Assembly: GCA_002353215.1 (NCBI GenBank) | Contig: DEJD01000017.1 | Span: forward strand, 1 to 5,890 | Direction of reading: 5' to 3' | Origin: Prevotellaceae bacterium UBA2757 | GTDB taxonomy: Bacteria > Bacteroidota > Bacteroidia > Bacteroidales > Bacteroidaceae | Length of the DNA stretch: 5,890 nucleotides | Program-made: the position numbers and the translations under genes | The notes under the pieces: model-generated | Databases searched by the model: none | The model's input: the letters and a program-made list of their open reading frames with translations, nothing else | Told to the model about the DNA's origin: nothing | Part shown: in pieces, positions 1 to 5,406 of the stretch | Numbering within the stretch: the first letter of the stretch is position 1 | How the letters are laid out: every line of letters starts with the position of its first letter

Positions 1-188
1 TCGTACATAGGATTTGCTTCCTCCATTCGTGCCAAATCCAGTTTGTTGGCAGCCAGAATGTCGTCAGTTTTCTGCAACGCAGCATCAGCTACGCTATTGA
101 GGACTTTATTTATAGTCTCATTATCTATCAGTGCAAGGTCGAGCGAAGCGTCCTTTACTGCCTGAAAAGTATCTTGTAGTGTCAGCAT
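1..188 (-). CDS. proA: Gamma-glutamyl phosphate reductase (glutamate-5-semialdehyde dehydrogenase), N-terminal part
   Basis: This is the first 62 codons of a minus-strand gene that runs off the left edge. The start is the ATG at 188-186, giving a protein that begins MLTLQDTFQAVKDASLDLAL. ProA reduces gamma-glutamyl phosphate to glutamate-5-semialdehyde with NADPH in the cytosol, the second step of proline synthesis. The visible part is the amphipathic N-terminal helix region typical of ProA, including an ILAANKLDLARMEEANP stretch that resembles the family's usual 'I..AN..D...' signature. The catalytic cysteine region lies outside the window. The start codon overlaps the end of proB by 7 bases, so the two genes are almost certainly co-transcribed and translationally coupled. 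The call rests on this N-terminal similarity together with the proB neighbour; either alone would be weaker. Confidence 0.88.
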   Translation of the reverse strand, partial: MLTLQDTFQAVKDASLDLALIDNETINKVLNSVADAALQKTDDILAANKLDLARMEEANPMY

Positions 189-946
189 ACGAATTCTGTG
201 CAAATTGTGTTAGCTCTGTTATTCATCAGATTGATGAGTATGTTATCTCTCTTTCCGTTCGCAATTATGACGCTTATACCGGCTTTGGCTGTTTTTTCTG
301 CTACCGATGACTTCGACTGCATTCCGCCTCTACCTGCCGATGACTTCGCCGTTTGTATATATTCGCTGATATCCCGTCCCGGTTCTATGGTTCTGATTAC
401 CTTCGAATCTTTGTTGTTTGGGTCACCGTCGTAAATGCCATCTATGTTACTCAGGATAATAAGCGTGTCCGACTTGGTCATCTGTGCTATAAGTCCCGAC
501 AGTTCGTCGTTATCGGTAAACATCAATTCGGTTATAGATATTGTGTCGTTTTCGTTGACTATGGGGATAACCTCGTTTTCCAGCATGACGCGGATGCAGT
601 TTTCCTGATTCTTTCTGTGTTCGCTGTCGCTGAAGTGCTCCTTTGTAGTGAGCACCTGTCCTACCTTGATTCCGTAGTCGCGAAACAGATTGACGTATCG
701 GTTTATCAGTTTTGCCTGTCCCACAGCAGAGAACAGCTGTCGCTTGTCCACACTGTCCAGGTCGCTGGTGATGTGTTTCAGTTCCGAACGTCCGCTGGCA
801 ACAGCTCCGGAGGTCACAATGATTACCTCGTGTCCTTCAGCCCTTAATTGTGCTATCTGATCCACCAGTGCCGACATGCGGGTGATGTCAAGTGAGCCGT
901 CCGCTCTTGTCAGTACGTTGCTTCCTATTTTTATAGTTAATCGCAT
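182..946 (-). CDS. proB: Glutamate 5-kinase, kinase domain only (no PUA domain)
   Basis: ProB phosphorylates L-glutamate with ATP, the first and usually feedback-inhibited step of proline synthesis. The 254-residue protein starts MRLTIKIGSNVLT. It carries the amino-acid-kinase fold motifs: KIGSN at residues 6-10, IVTSGAVASGR at 43-53, NEND at 131-134, FTDNDELS at 143-150, LSNIDGIYDGDP at 165-176 and the glycine-rich GRGGMQSK at 205-212. An upstream in-frame ATG at 1012 would add 22 residues (FRKYREISL...) that do not fit the family. It would also lie upstream of the likely promoter, so the ATG at 946 is chosen. The protein ends right after the kinase domain, while many ProB proteins of about 360 residues carry a C-terminal PUA domain; short forms are known in other bacteria. 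It is first in a proB-proA operon, with its TGA inside the proA start region. Confidence 0.95.
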   Translation of the reverse strand: MRLTIKIGSNVLTRADGSLDITRMSALVDQIAQLRAEGHEVIIVTSGAVASGRSELKHITSDLDSVDKRQLFSAVGQAKLINRYVNLFRDYGIKVGQVLTTKEHFSDSEHRKNQENCIRVMLENEVIPIVNENDTISITELMFTDNDELSGLIAQMTKSDTLIILSNIDGIYDGDPNNKDSKVIRTIEPGRDISEYIQTAKSSAGRGGMQSKSSVAEKTAKAGISVIIANGKRDNILINLMNNRANTICTEFVC

Positions 947-976
947 GTGTGTAATTAAATAATTGCAAAAATCGCA

Positions 977-1010
977 CAAAGGTAAAGATATTTCCCTATA
1001 TTTGCGAAAC
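977..1010 (-). promoter_or_regulatory. Probable promoter of proBA (Bacteroidetes type)
   Basis: Read on the minus strand, 984-977 is TACCTTTG, an exact match to the Bacteroidetes -7 consensus TAnnTTTG. A TTTC (1009-1006) lies about 21 bases upstream, where a TTTG-like -33 element is expected. Transcription would start near 970, giving a leader of about 24 bases before the proB ATG at 946. This supports the shorter proB start. Confidence 0.6.
997..1004 (+). promoter_or_regulatory. Probable -7 element for the GH43 gene
   Basis: TATATTTG matches TAnnTTTG exactly and would start transcription near 1011, leaving a leader of about 50 bases before the ATG at 1062. No good TTTG -33 element is visible 19-21 bases upstream, so the promoter may be weak or activator dependent. 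It overlaps the oppositely directed proBA promoter. Confidence 0.45.
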
Positions 1011-1061
1011 ATTTAGGAAAAACGTGATTGAAAAACTAATACTCTAAATACAATTCAGCTT

Positions 1062-2204
1062 ATGAAAAAGTTATCTTTTCTACTCATGACAATTATGTCA
1101 TTGTCTCTTTCTGCAAAGCAGAAGGCAGAACCCAAGGTGCCTACCGAAGCGGATATGGGTGCTTATATTATGGTCTATCATAAGGATTGCGACCACGGAC
1201 TTCATATGGCGCTCAGCTACGACAGTTACAACTGGACTTCCCTCAACAATGACCGTCCCGTCATTGCCGGCGACTCCATTTCTGAGCAGCACGGCATTCG
1301 CGACCCTCATATCTTCCGCGGTCCTGACGGCGGATTCTATCTGGCTATGACCGACCTGAACATATTTGCTCAACGCGAGGCAGCTGATCGTGCCGGGTAC
1401 AAGGATGCTCCTGCTTATCGTACTACAGAGTGGGAACGCGACGGCAAACGCTATGGCTGGGGTAATAATCGTGGTCTTGTGCTTATGAAATCATTCGACC
1501 TTATTCATTGGACACGTACCAACCTCGATTTCTCCAAACTTACCTGCCCGACTGGTATAACTGACATGCACGGAAATCCTGTTCCCTGGAGCGAAGTAGG
1601 CTGTGTGTGGGCTCCTGAAACGGTTTACGACTATGAGGCAGGCCACCTGCTCATGCATTTCACTATCCGTATGCGCACGGGTGTGAATCTTATTTATTAT
1701 GTGTATATGAACGACGACTTCAACCAGATGATAAGTGAACCTAAACTGCTTTTCGAAGCTCCGATGAATGAAAACGGCGTGCCTCGCTATACGGTTATCG
1801 ACTCCGATATAATAAAAGTGGGTGATACATACCATCTTTTCTATGTAAGTCACGAAAAAGGCGCAACCGTAAAACATGCCACCAGTCCTTCTATTACTGG
1901 TCCTTACACTTTGGATAATCTATACGACGATGGTGAGCGTCAGGGACATGAAGCTCCTAACTGTTGGAAACGTCTCGGTCAGGACAAGTGGGTGGTTATG
2001 TTCGACAACTACAGCCGCCGCCCTCATAACTTCGGTTTCGTTGAGACATCCGATTTCCGCAACTTTACTATGATAGGCTACTTCGACGGCGAGGGCAGTC
2101 CTATGAAACGTGCTAACTTTTCCGAACAGAAACATGGTGCTGTAGCTCCGCTTACTGTAAAAGAAGCTAAAGCACTTGAAAAATATTGGAAGAAAAAGAA
2201 ATAA
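1062..2204 (+). CDS. Secreted glycoside hydrolase family 43 (five-bladed beta-propeller) protein
   Basis: The 380-residue protein begins with a Sec signal peptide: KK, then a hydrophobic stretch to about residue 18, ending SLSA before KQ. There is no lipobox cysteine, so periplasmic or outer-membrane-side export is likely. The rest is a GH43-type propeller. Candidate catalytic residues by position are the base D81 in GIRDPHIF (78-85), the pKa-modulating Asp in VIDSDI (245-250, D247 or D249), and the acid E297 in GHEAPNCW (295-302). WAPETVYD (183-190) corresponds to the family's WAPD/E motif. GH43 enzymes act mostly on arabinose-, xylose- or galactose-containing glycans; the substrate cannot be read here. 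The length fits a single-domain enzyme without a carbohydrate-binding module. No SusC/SusD or other polysaccharide-utilisation genes lie in the window. The start is supported by the signal peptide. No clear terminator follows it. Confidence 0.88.
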   Translation: MKKLSFLLMTIMSLSLSAKQKAEPKVPTEADMGAYIMVYHKDCDHGLHMALSYDSYNWTSLNNDRPVIAGDSISEQHGIRDPHIFRGPDGGFYLAMTDLNIFAQREAADRAGYKDAPAYRTTEWERDGKRYGWGNNRGLVLMKSFDLIHWTRTNLDFSKLTCPTGITDMHGNPVPWSEVGCVWAPETVYDYEAGHLLMHFTIRMRTGVNLIYYVYMNDDFNQMISEPKLLFEAPMNENGVPRYTVIDSDIIKVGDTYHLFYVSHEKGATVKHATSPSITGPYTLDNLYDDGERQGHEAPNCWKRLGQDKWVVMFDNYSRRPHNFGFVETSDFRNFTMIGYFDGEGSPMKRANFSEQKHGAVAPLTVKEAKALEKYWKKKK

Positions 2205-2326
2205 CCGAAAGTCACTATTTGTTAAAATTGGTGCCTATTATGGCTTAATAATGACAATATTTATTAAAGATGTTATAATAGATTAAAAAATTGGGTGTTA
2301 AAACACATTTCATTATAAATTTTCGC

Positions 2327-2334
2327 TAACTTTG
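2327..2334 (+). promoter_or_regulatory. Probable -7 element for ino1
   Basis: TAACTTTG matches TAnnTTTG and lies 38 bases upstream of the ino1 ATG, with transcription expected near 2341. No clear TTTG -33 element is seen. A short inverted repeat, GTGTT-AA-AACAC at 2295-2306, occupies that place. The leader ends in an A-rich stretch (AAAAGAAAGAATA) just before the start codon, as is common for strongly translated Bacteroidetes genes. Confidence 0.6.
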
Positions 2335-2372
2335 CGGCAATTAATATTCTATAAGTTTTAAAAGAAAGAATA

Positions 2373-3680
2373 ATGAACAACCAAAATGTAAAGCCAGCTG
2401 ATGGCAAACTTGGCATCATGGTCGTTGGACTTGGTGCAGTAACTTCTACATTTATGACAGGTGTACTCATGGCTCGTAAGGGACTTGCAAAACCTGTTGG
2501 CTCAATGACACAGATGGACAAGATCCGTGTTGGTAAGGGAGCAGATAAGAAATACCTCTCATATTCAGAAATCGTTCCAATGGCACAACTGAGCGATGTT
2601 GTCTTTGGTGCATGGGACGTTTATCCAGCAAACGCTTTCCAGAGCGCTATGTATGCACAGGTACTCCAGGAGAAGGATATCCTTCCTGTAAAGGATGAAC
2701 TCGAGAAAATCGTTCCAATGCCAGCTGCATTCGACAAGAACTTCGCAAAGCGTCTTGATGGCGACAACGTGAAGAAGTGCAAGGATCGTTGGGATATGGT
2801 TGAGCAGCTTCGTGCCGACATTCGTAAGTTCAAGGCAGACAACGGCTGTTCTCGTATTGTTGTTGCTTGGGCAGCTTCTACAGAAATCTATGTAGCTCCT
2901 AACATGCAGGTTCACGACACACTGGCTCACCTCGAGGCAGCAATGAAGGCAAACGATACAGTAAACATCGCTCCTTCTATGTGTTATGCTTATGCAGCTC
3001 TTGCTGAAGGTGCTCCATTCGTAATGGGTGCTCCTAACACAACTGTTGACATCCCTGCTATGTGGGAAATGTCTGAAAAACTCTGTGTGCCAATCGCAGG
3101 TAAGGACTTCAAGACAGGTCAGACACTTGTTAAGTCTGGTTTCGCTCCAATCATCGGCACTCGCTGCCTCGGTCTCACAGGTTGGTTCTCTACAAACATC
3201 CTCGGAAACCGCGACGGACTTGTACTCGACGAGCCAGCTAACTTCCGTACTAAGGAAGTCAGCAAACTCTCTACTCTTGAGAGCATCCTGACAGCTGACA
3301 AGCAGCCAGACCTCTACACTGACTACTACCACAAGGTACGTATCAACTACTATCCTCCACGCAACGACAGCAAGGAAAGCTGGGACAACATCGACATCTT
3401 CGGTTGGATGGGTTACCCAATGCAGATCAAGATCAACTTCCTCTGCCGCGACTCTATCCTCGCAGCTCCAGTACTTCTCGACCTCTGTCTGCTTTCTGAC
3501 CTTGCAGCTCGTGCAGGCAAGTGCGGTACTCAGCGCTTCCTCTCATTCTTCCTCAAGGCTCCAATGCACGACTACACTAAGGGTGAGGAACCAGTTAACC
3601 ACCTCTTCCAGCAGTACACAATGCTGAAGAACGCTATCCGTGAGATGGGTGGTTACGAACCAGATGAAGAAATCGACTAA
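2373..3680 (+). CDS. ino1: Inositol-3-phosphate synthase (myo-inositol-1-phosphate synthase)
   Basis: MIPS converts glucose-6-phosphate to 1D-myo-inositol 3-phosphate using tightly bound NAD in the cytosol. In Bacteroidetes the product feeds inositol phospholipids and inositol sphingolipids. The 435-residue protein has the N-terminal nucleotide-binding loop VVGLGAVTS (17-25), the central motif AGKDFKTGQT (242-251) with the lysines expected near the active site (K244, K247), LGNRDG (277-282), and the C-terminal RDSILAAPVLLDL (359-371). These are in the order seen across the family. It is shorter than eukaryotic enzymes (about 510) and fits the bacterial form. The codons are strongly biased (many CTC, CGT/CGC, GGT, AAG), more so than in its neighbours, which suggests high expression. 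It has its own promoter and is followed at once by a strong terminator, so it appears monocistronic. No CDP-alcohol phosphatidyltransferase or phosphatase gene is beside it. Confidence 0.95.
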   Translation: MNNQNVKPADGKLGIMVVGLGAVTSTFMTGVLMARKGLAKPVGSMTQMDKIRVGKGADKKYLSYSEIVPMAQLSDVVFGAWDVYPANAFQSAMYAQVLQEKDILPVKDELEKIVPMPAAFDKNFAKRLDGDNVKKCKDRWDMVEQLRADIRKFKADNGCSRIVVAWAASTEIYVAPNMQVHDTLAHLEAAMKANDTVNIAPSMCYAYAALAEGAPFVMGAPNTTVDIPAMWEMSEKLCVPIAGKDFKTGQTLVKSGFAPIIGTRCLGLTGWFSTNILGNRDGLVLDEPANFRTKEVSKLSTLESILTADKQPDLYTDYYHKVRINYYPPRNDSKESWDNIDIFGWMGYPMQIKINFLCRDSILAAPVLLDLCLLSDLAARAGKCGTQRFLSFFLKAPMHDYTKGEEPVNHLFQQYTMLKNAIREMGGYEPDEEID

Positions 3681-3700
3681 TTTAAAACAATCTTATAGTG

Positions 3701-3740
3701 AAAAGCTACCGTTGCACCTCTGCGATGGTAGCTTTTTTTT
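3701..3740 (+). terminator. Rho-independent terminator of ino1
   Basis: Starting 20 bases after the ino1 stop, AAAAGCTACCGTTGCA (3701-3716) pairs with TGCGATGGTAGCTTTT (3721-3736) around a CCTC loop, with two G-T pairs. An uninterrupted T run extends to 3740. The 16-bp stem plus T tract is a classic intrinsic terminator and separates ino1 from the next gene. Confidence 0.93.
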
Positions 3741-3783
3741 TAAAAATACAGCAGATAATACTGCTTCATTATAATAATTGTCG

Positions 3784-3791
3784 TATCTTTC
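3784..3791 (+). promoter_or_regulatory. Possible -7 element for the FNT-family gene
   Basis: TATCTTTC matches TAnnTTTG except for the last base. It lies between the ino1 terminator and the FNT start, so a promoter is needed in this region. Transcription would begin only about 13 bases before the ATG at 3811, which is short, so the true start could differ. Confidence 0.35.
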
Positions 3792-3810
3792 GCCACAAAT
3801 AATAGGAATT

Positions 3811-4389
3811 ATGAAAGACGTATTTATCCGTAGCATCCTGGCTGGTGCATGTATCGGTCTTGGTGGAGCTATTTTCATTAAACTCGGTGGGGTAGTGGGC
3901 GCCTGTATGTTTGCCTTCGGACTCCTCGTAGTAGTTCACTTCAAACTGCCTCTCTACACTGGCACAGCAGGCTTTATAGACCTGAAAAGATGGCAGGAAT
4001 ACAAGAAGATGACGGTGATTCTCCTTGGTAATATCGTTGGCTGTATTCTGCTGAGTCTTATGTTCAACCCCGGCGTAATCGACGGTACACCAATCATACA
4101 GAATCGTCTCTCAACCGACTTCCTCCATTGTTTCACCAATGCCATAGGTTGTGGACTCATCATGACAATCATCGTGCAAGGTGGGCGCGACAAGAATCCC
4201 CTTCTCATCCTCTTCGGTATTCCTCTCTTCATCCTCCTCGGCTTCTACCACTCCATAGCCGATGCCTTCTACATGATGATGACATCGTCCGAACTGCGCA
4301 ACGAGTATCTCCCTCGCTACGTCATCATAGTCCTTGGCAACTTCGTCGGCTGCAACCTCCCCCGTCTGTTTAAATACAAAATCGACTAA
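3811..4389 (+). CDS. Compact formate/nitrite transporter (FNT) family membrane protein
   Basis: FNT proteins are pentameric inner-membrane channels for small monovalent anions such as formate, nitrite, lactate or hydrosulfide. This 192-residue protein has about six hydrophobic segments (roughly 5-22, 29-45, 67-86, 107-123, 131-148, 170-185). GFYHSIADAFY (144-154) matches the family's GFxHxxAxxF signature, with H147 at the place of the central pore histidine. LGNIVGC (72-78) and LGNFVGC (175-181) are the repeated half-motifs expected from the family's internal two-fold duplication. The protein is much shorter than FocA or NirC (about 260-285) because loops and termini are trimmed, yet it looks complete. 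The ATG at 3811, preceded by AATAGGAATT, is chosen over a TTG at 3778 that would add 11 residues and overlap the promoter region. The anion carried cannot be told. A fragment of this gene is repeated downstream at 4793-4880. Confidence 0.85.
   Translation: MKDVFIRSILAGACIGLGGAIFIKLGGVVGACMFAFGLLVVVHFKLPLYTGTAGFIDLKRWQEYKKMTVILLGNIVGCILLSLMFNPGVIDGTPIIQNRLSTDFLHCFTNAIGCGLIMTIIVQGGRDKNPLLILFGIPLFILLGFYHSIADAFYMMMTSSELRNEYLPRYVIIVLGNFVGCNLPRLFKYKID
4208..4295 (+). repeat. Parent copy of an 88-bp direct repeat inside the FNT gene
   Basis: This stretch of the FNT coding sequence (residues about 133-161, covering the pore-histidine signature) recurs 585 bp downstream at 4793-4880 with only three differences. 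The match stops sharply at both ends: the bases just outside (4206-4207 and from 4296 on) no longer agree. Confidence 0.95.
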
Positions 4390-4404
4390 TTCCACATTAT
4401 AGGT

Positions 4405-4443
4405 AAAATAACCGGTGCCCCGATTCGGGGCACCGGTTATTTT
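4405..4443 (+). terminator. Perfect-stem terminator after the FNT gene
   Basis: AAAATAACCGGTGCCCCG (4405-4422) is the exact reverse complement of 4426-4443, with a 3-base ATT loop. The GC-rich core is flanked by A on the left and T on the right, starting 16 bases after the FNT stop. The symmetric A/T flanks mean it could terminate transcription from both directions. Confidence 0.92.
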
Positions 4444-4464
4444 AGAATAAATAGACTTCGAAAA

Positions 4465-4734
4465 TTGAAAAATATACGAGTTATTCCCAGTTTTGCATAC
4501 CCTTTTGTGCATTTTTTAAAGAAAACTGCTAAATTAGTTGTGCAATTTAATAAAACTCTGTACAAAGTGTCCGACTTTACAATAGGAGATTACACATTCG
4601 AAGTCGGAGGTAGGCGTAAAGGTCAGCGTCAGATATCATCCGTTGCCCCAGGCTTTGGCTTCATTGTCAAAGACGAAATAGAATATGCTTACGAAAATCA
4701 GATACCACTTTGGATGTTTGGTTTCATCTATTAA
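4465..4734 (+). pseudogene. 3' remnant of an AAA-family ATPase / DUF4143 gene
   Basis: An 89-codon open frame without an ATG start (a TTG at 4465) ends in a stretch very like the C-terminus of the Bacteroidetes ATP-binding proteins with an AAA_14 domain plus DUF4143. The matching part is TLYKVSDFTIGDYTFEVGG (31-49), then KGQRQI (52-57), FIVKDEIEYAYEN (66-78) and the terminal IPLWMFGFIY (80-89). Intact members are around 400 residues, with Walker motifs near the N-terminus; none of that is here. Residues 1-29 look unlike the family, so the real remnant probably begins near 4550. The natural stop codon is kept, so this is a 5'-truncated gene, not a short new one. It sits between the FNT terminator and the FNT-fragment repeat, which marks a rearrangement site. 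The family name is from memory of its C-terminal signature. Confidence 0.72.
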
Positions 4735-4792
4735 GATCTTTTCTTTTTTTTATATTACAAACCTTCTTCTTCTCTGTTTGAATAATTTATAG

Positions 4793-4880
4793 TCCTCTTC
4801 GGCATTCCTCTCTTCATCCTCCTTGGCTTCTACCACTCCATAGCCGATGCCTTCTACACGATGATGACATCGTCCGAACT
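4793..4880 (+). pseudogene. Duplicated internal fragment of the FNT-family gene
   Basis: This 88-bp segment is 85/88 identical to 4208-4295. The differences are T4218 to C4803 and C4239 to T4824, both synonymous in the parent frame, and T4274 to C4859, which changes Met to Thr. The parent reading frame stays open through the fragment (LFGIPLFILLGFYHSIADAF and on) and runs to a TAA at 4930-4932. It has no start codon and is preceded by an in-frame TAA at 4783-4785. It therefore cannot make a useful protein and is a remnant of a second FNT copy or of a small duplication. Confidence 0.9.
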
Positions 4881-4937
4881 AGAATCGAAAGTTTGTCATT
4901 ATCAACGAGTTTGGTGTATTTCTGTCTTCTAAGAAAA

Positions 4938-4973
4938 GTGGTCAAAGTGGTCAAGGTCAAAATGGTCAAAATG
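4938..4973 (+). repeat. Left cluster of 9-bp GGTCA repeats
   Basis: Four GGTCA sites begin at 4940, 4949, 4955 and 4964, with spacings 9, 6 and 9. The units are GGTCAAAGT, GGTCAA, GGTCAAAAT and GGTCAAAAT. The same core in opposite orientation lies at 5066-5090, so the two clusters face each other across an AT-rich hairpin. Short regular spacing resembles iterons or a multi-site operator; no binding protein is encoded nearby. Confidence 0.85.
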
Positions 4974-4996
4974 AATTTCGGATGTGTCATTTGGCT

Positions 4997-5031
4997 CACT
5001 ATATATAAATATAAATATTTATTATATAGTG
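4997..5031. repeat. AT-rich hairpin at the centre of the repeat clusters
   Basis: CACTATATA (4997-5005) is the reverse complement of TATATAGTG (5023-5031). The stem extends inward with TAAATA (5006-5011) pairing TATTTA (5016-5021), leaving one bulged T and a TAAA loop, about 15 pairs in all. There is no T tract, and the stem is nearly all A/T, so it is a poor terminator. It is more like an easily melted or cruciform-forming site. Confidence 0.8.
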
Positions 5032-5033
5032 CG

Positions 5034-5068
5034 GATTTTGACAAGTGAAAAACGATTTTGACAAATGA
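5034..5068 (+). repeat. Pair of 15-bp direct repeats with 20-bp period
   Basis: GATTTTGACAAGTGA (5034-5048) and GATTTTGACAAATGA (5054-5068) differ at one base and start 20 bases apart, about two helical turns. They sit between the AT hairpin and the right-hand TGACC cluster. TTTTGAC also occurs on the opposite strand of the left cluster, so all these units may be variants of one recognition sequence. Confidence 0.85.
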
Positions 5069-5090
5069 CCAAAATGACCAAAATGACCAC
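5066..5090 (-). repeat. Right cluster of 9-bp GGTCA repeats (inverted)
   Basis: TGACC occurs at 5066, 5075 and 5084, exactly 9 bases apart; the units are TGACCAAAA twice, then TGACCAC. Read on the minus strand these are GGTCA sites pointing toward the left cluster. The outer ends of both clusters read GTGGTCA inward, giving a loosely symmetric element of about 150 bp. Confidence 0.85.
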
Positions 5091-5115
5091 ACGGCAACAA
5101 ATGATGCTTTTTGCG

Positions 5116-5127
5116 CTTGTGCACAAG
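5116..5127. repeat. Perfect 12-bp palindrome
   Basis: CTTGTGCACAAG is self-complementary over all 12 bases with no spacer, the form expected of a site for a small dimeric DNA-binding protein. No gene start lies close by, so a regulatory role is only a guess. Confidence 0.6.
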
Positions 5128-5157
5128 AAATTATTTTCTCTAACTAACGAACAAGTT

Positions 5158-5195
5158 TTTCTTAGTTGTTGAGCAAATTCCAGATGACTAAGAAA
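5158..5195. repeat. Inverted repeat TTTCTTAGT / ACTAAGAAA
   Basis: The 9-base arms at 5158-5166 and 5187-5195 are perfect, with a 20-base spacer. A second pair, TTGTTGA (5166-5172) and TCAACAA (5203-5209), overlaps it, so two alternative stems are possible. There is no promoter or T tract of note, and the role is unknown. Confidence 0.6.
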
Positions 5196-5302
5196 TGCTT
5201 TTTCAACAAAAGTGTGCAATTTCGAGCATTTAACAAAAGGTCGGATAATCGAAATATTTTTTATAAACACTGATGATGATTACTTTTCGGTTCTGACCTG
5301 AT

Positions 5303-5317
5303 GTCGCGATTCGCGAC
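5303..5317. repeat. GC-rich 7-bp-arm palindrome
   Basis: GTCGCGA (5303-5309), a single T, then TCGCGAC (5311-5317). It stands out as CpG-rich in an AT-rich surrounding. It might be one unit of a dispersed extragenic palindrome or a protein site, but a single copy cannot show which. Confidence 0.65.
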
Positions 5318-5406
5318 CCCAGCTTGTCCTCCTCATCTATATGTTCCCCCTTGAGTTTACTACCTCTGGGAGAACGAATTGTTACTGCATCTAAAAATAA
5401 CTGCTA

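Noticed and set aside
353..847. 164-codon plus-strand open frame
   Set aside because: Antisense shadow of proB, which has all its family motifs.
947..1012. N-terminal extension of proB from the ATG at 1012
   Set aside because: The added 22 residues do not fit glutamate kinase, and the likely promoter lies inside the extension.
1491..1877. 128-codon minus-strand open frame
   Set aside because: Antisense shadow of the GH43 gene, with no independent support.
2205..2326. Terminator after the GH43 gene
   Set aside because: Only weak A/T inverted matches without a GC stem followed by T residues; not supportable.
2565..3332. 255-codon minus-strand open frame
   Set aside because: It lies wholly inside ino1; the odd composition (many Cys, Ser, His) is the shadow of a highly codon-biased gene.
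4111..4512. 133-codon minus-strand open frame
   Set aside because: Runs antisense through the FNT gene and through the terminator hairpin; acidic low-complexity composition.
4734..4792. Terminator after the DUF4143 remnant
   Set aside because: There is a T-rich run, but the only stem before it is the 8-base AAGATCTT.
4937..5091. CRISPR-like array
   Set aside because: The repeated units are only 9 bp with no unique spacers, and the orientation flips between clusters.
4814..5092. 92-codon minus-strand frame rich in WSF/TLT repeats
   Set aside because: Its repetitive residues are simply the 9-bp repeats read in frame, and it also reads backward through the FNT fragment. No family likeness.
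5022..5270. 82-codon minus-strand frame
   Set aside because: Half of it is repeat and hairpin sequence, it has no promoter of the usual type, and it resembles no known family.
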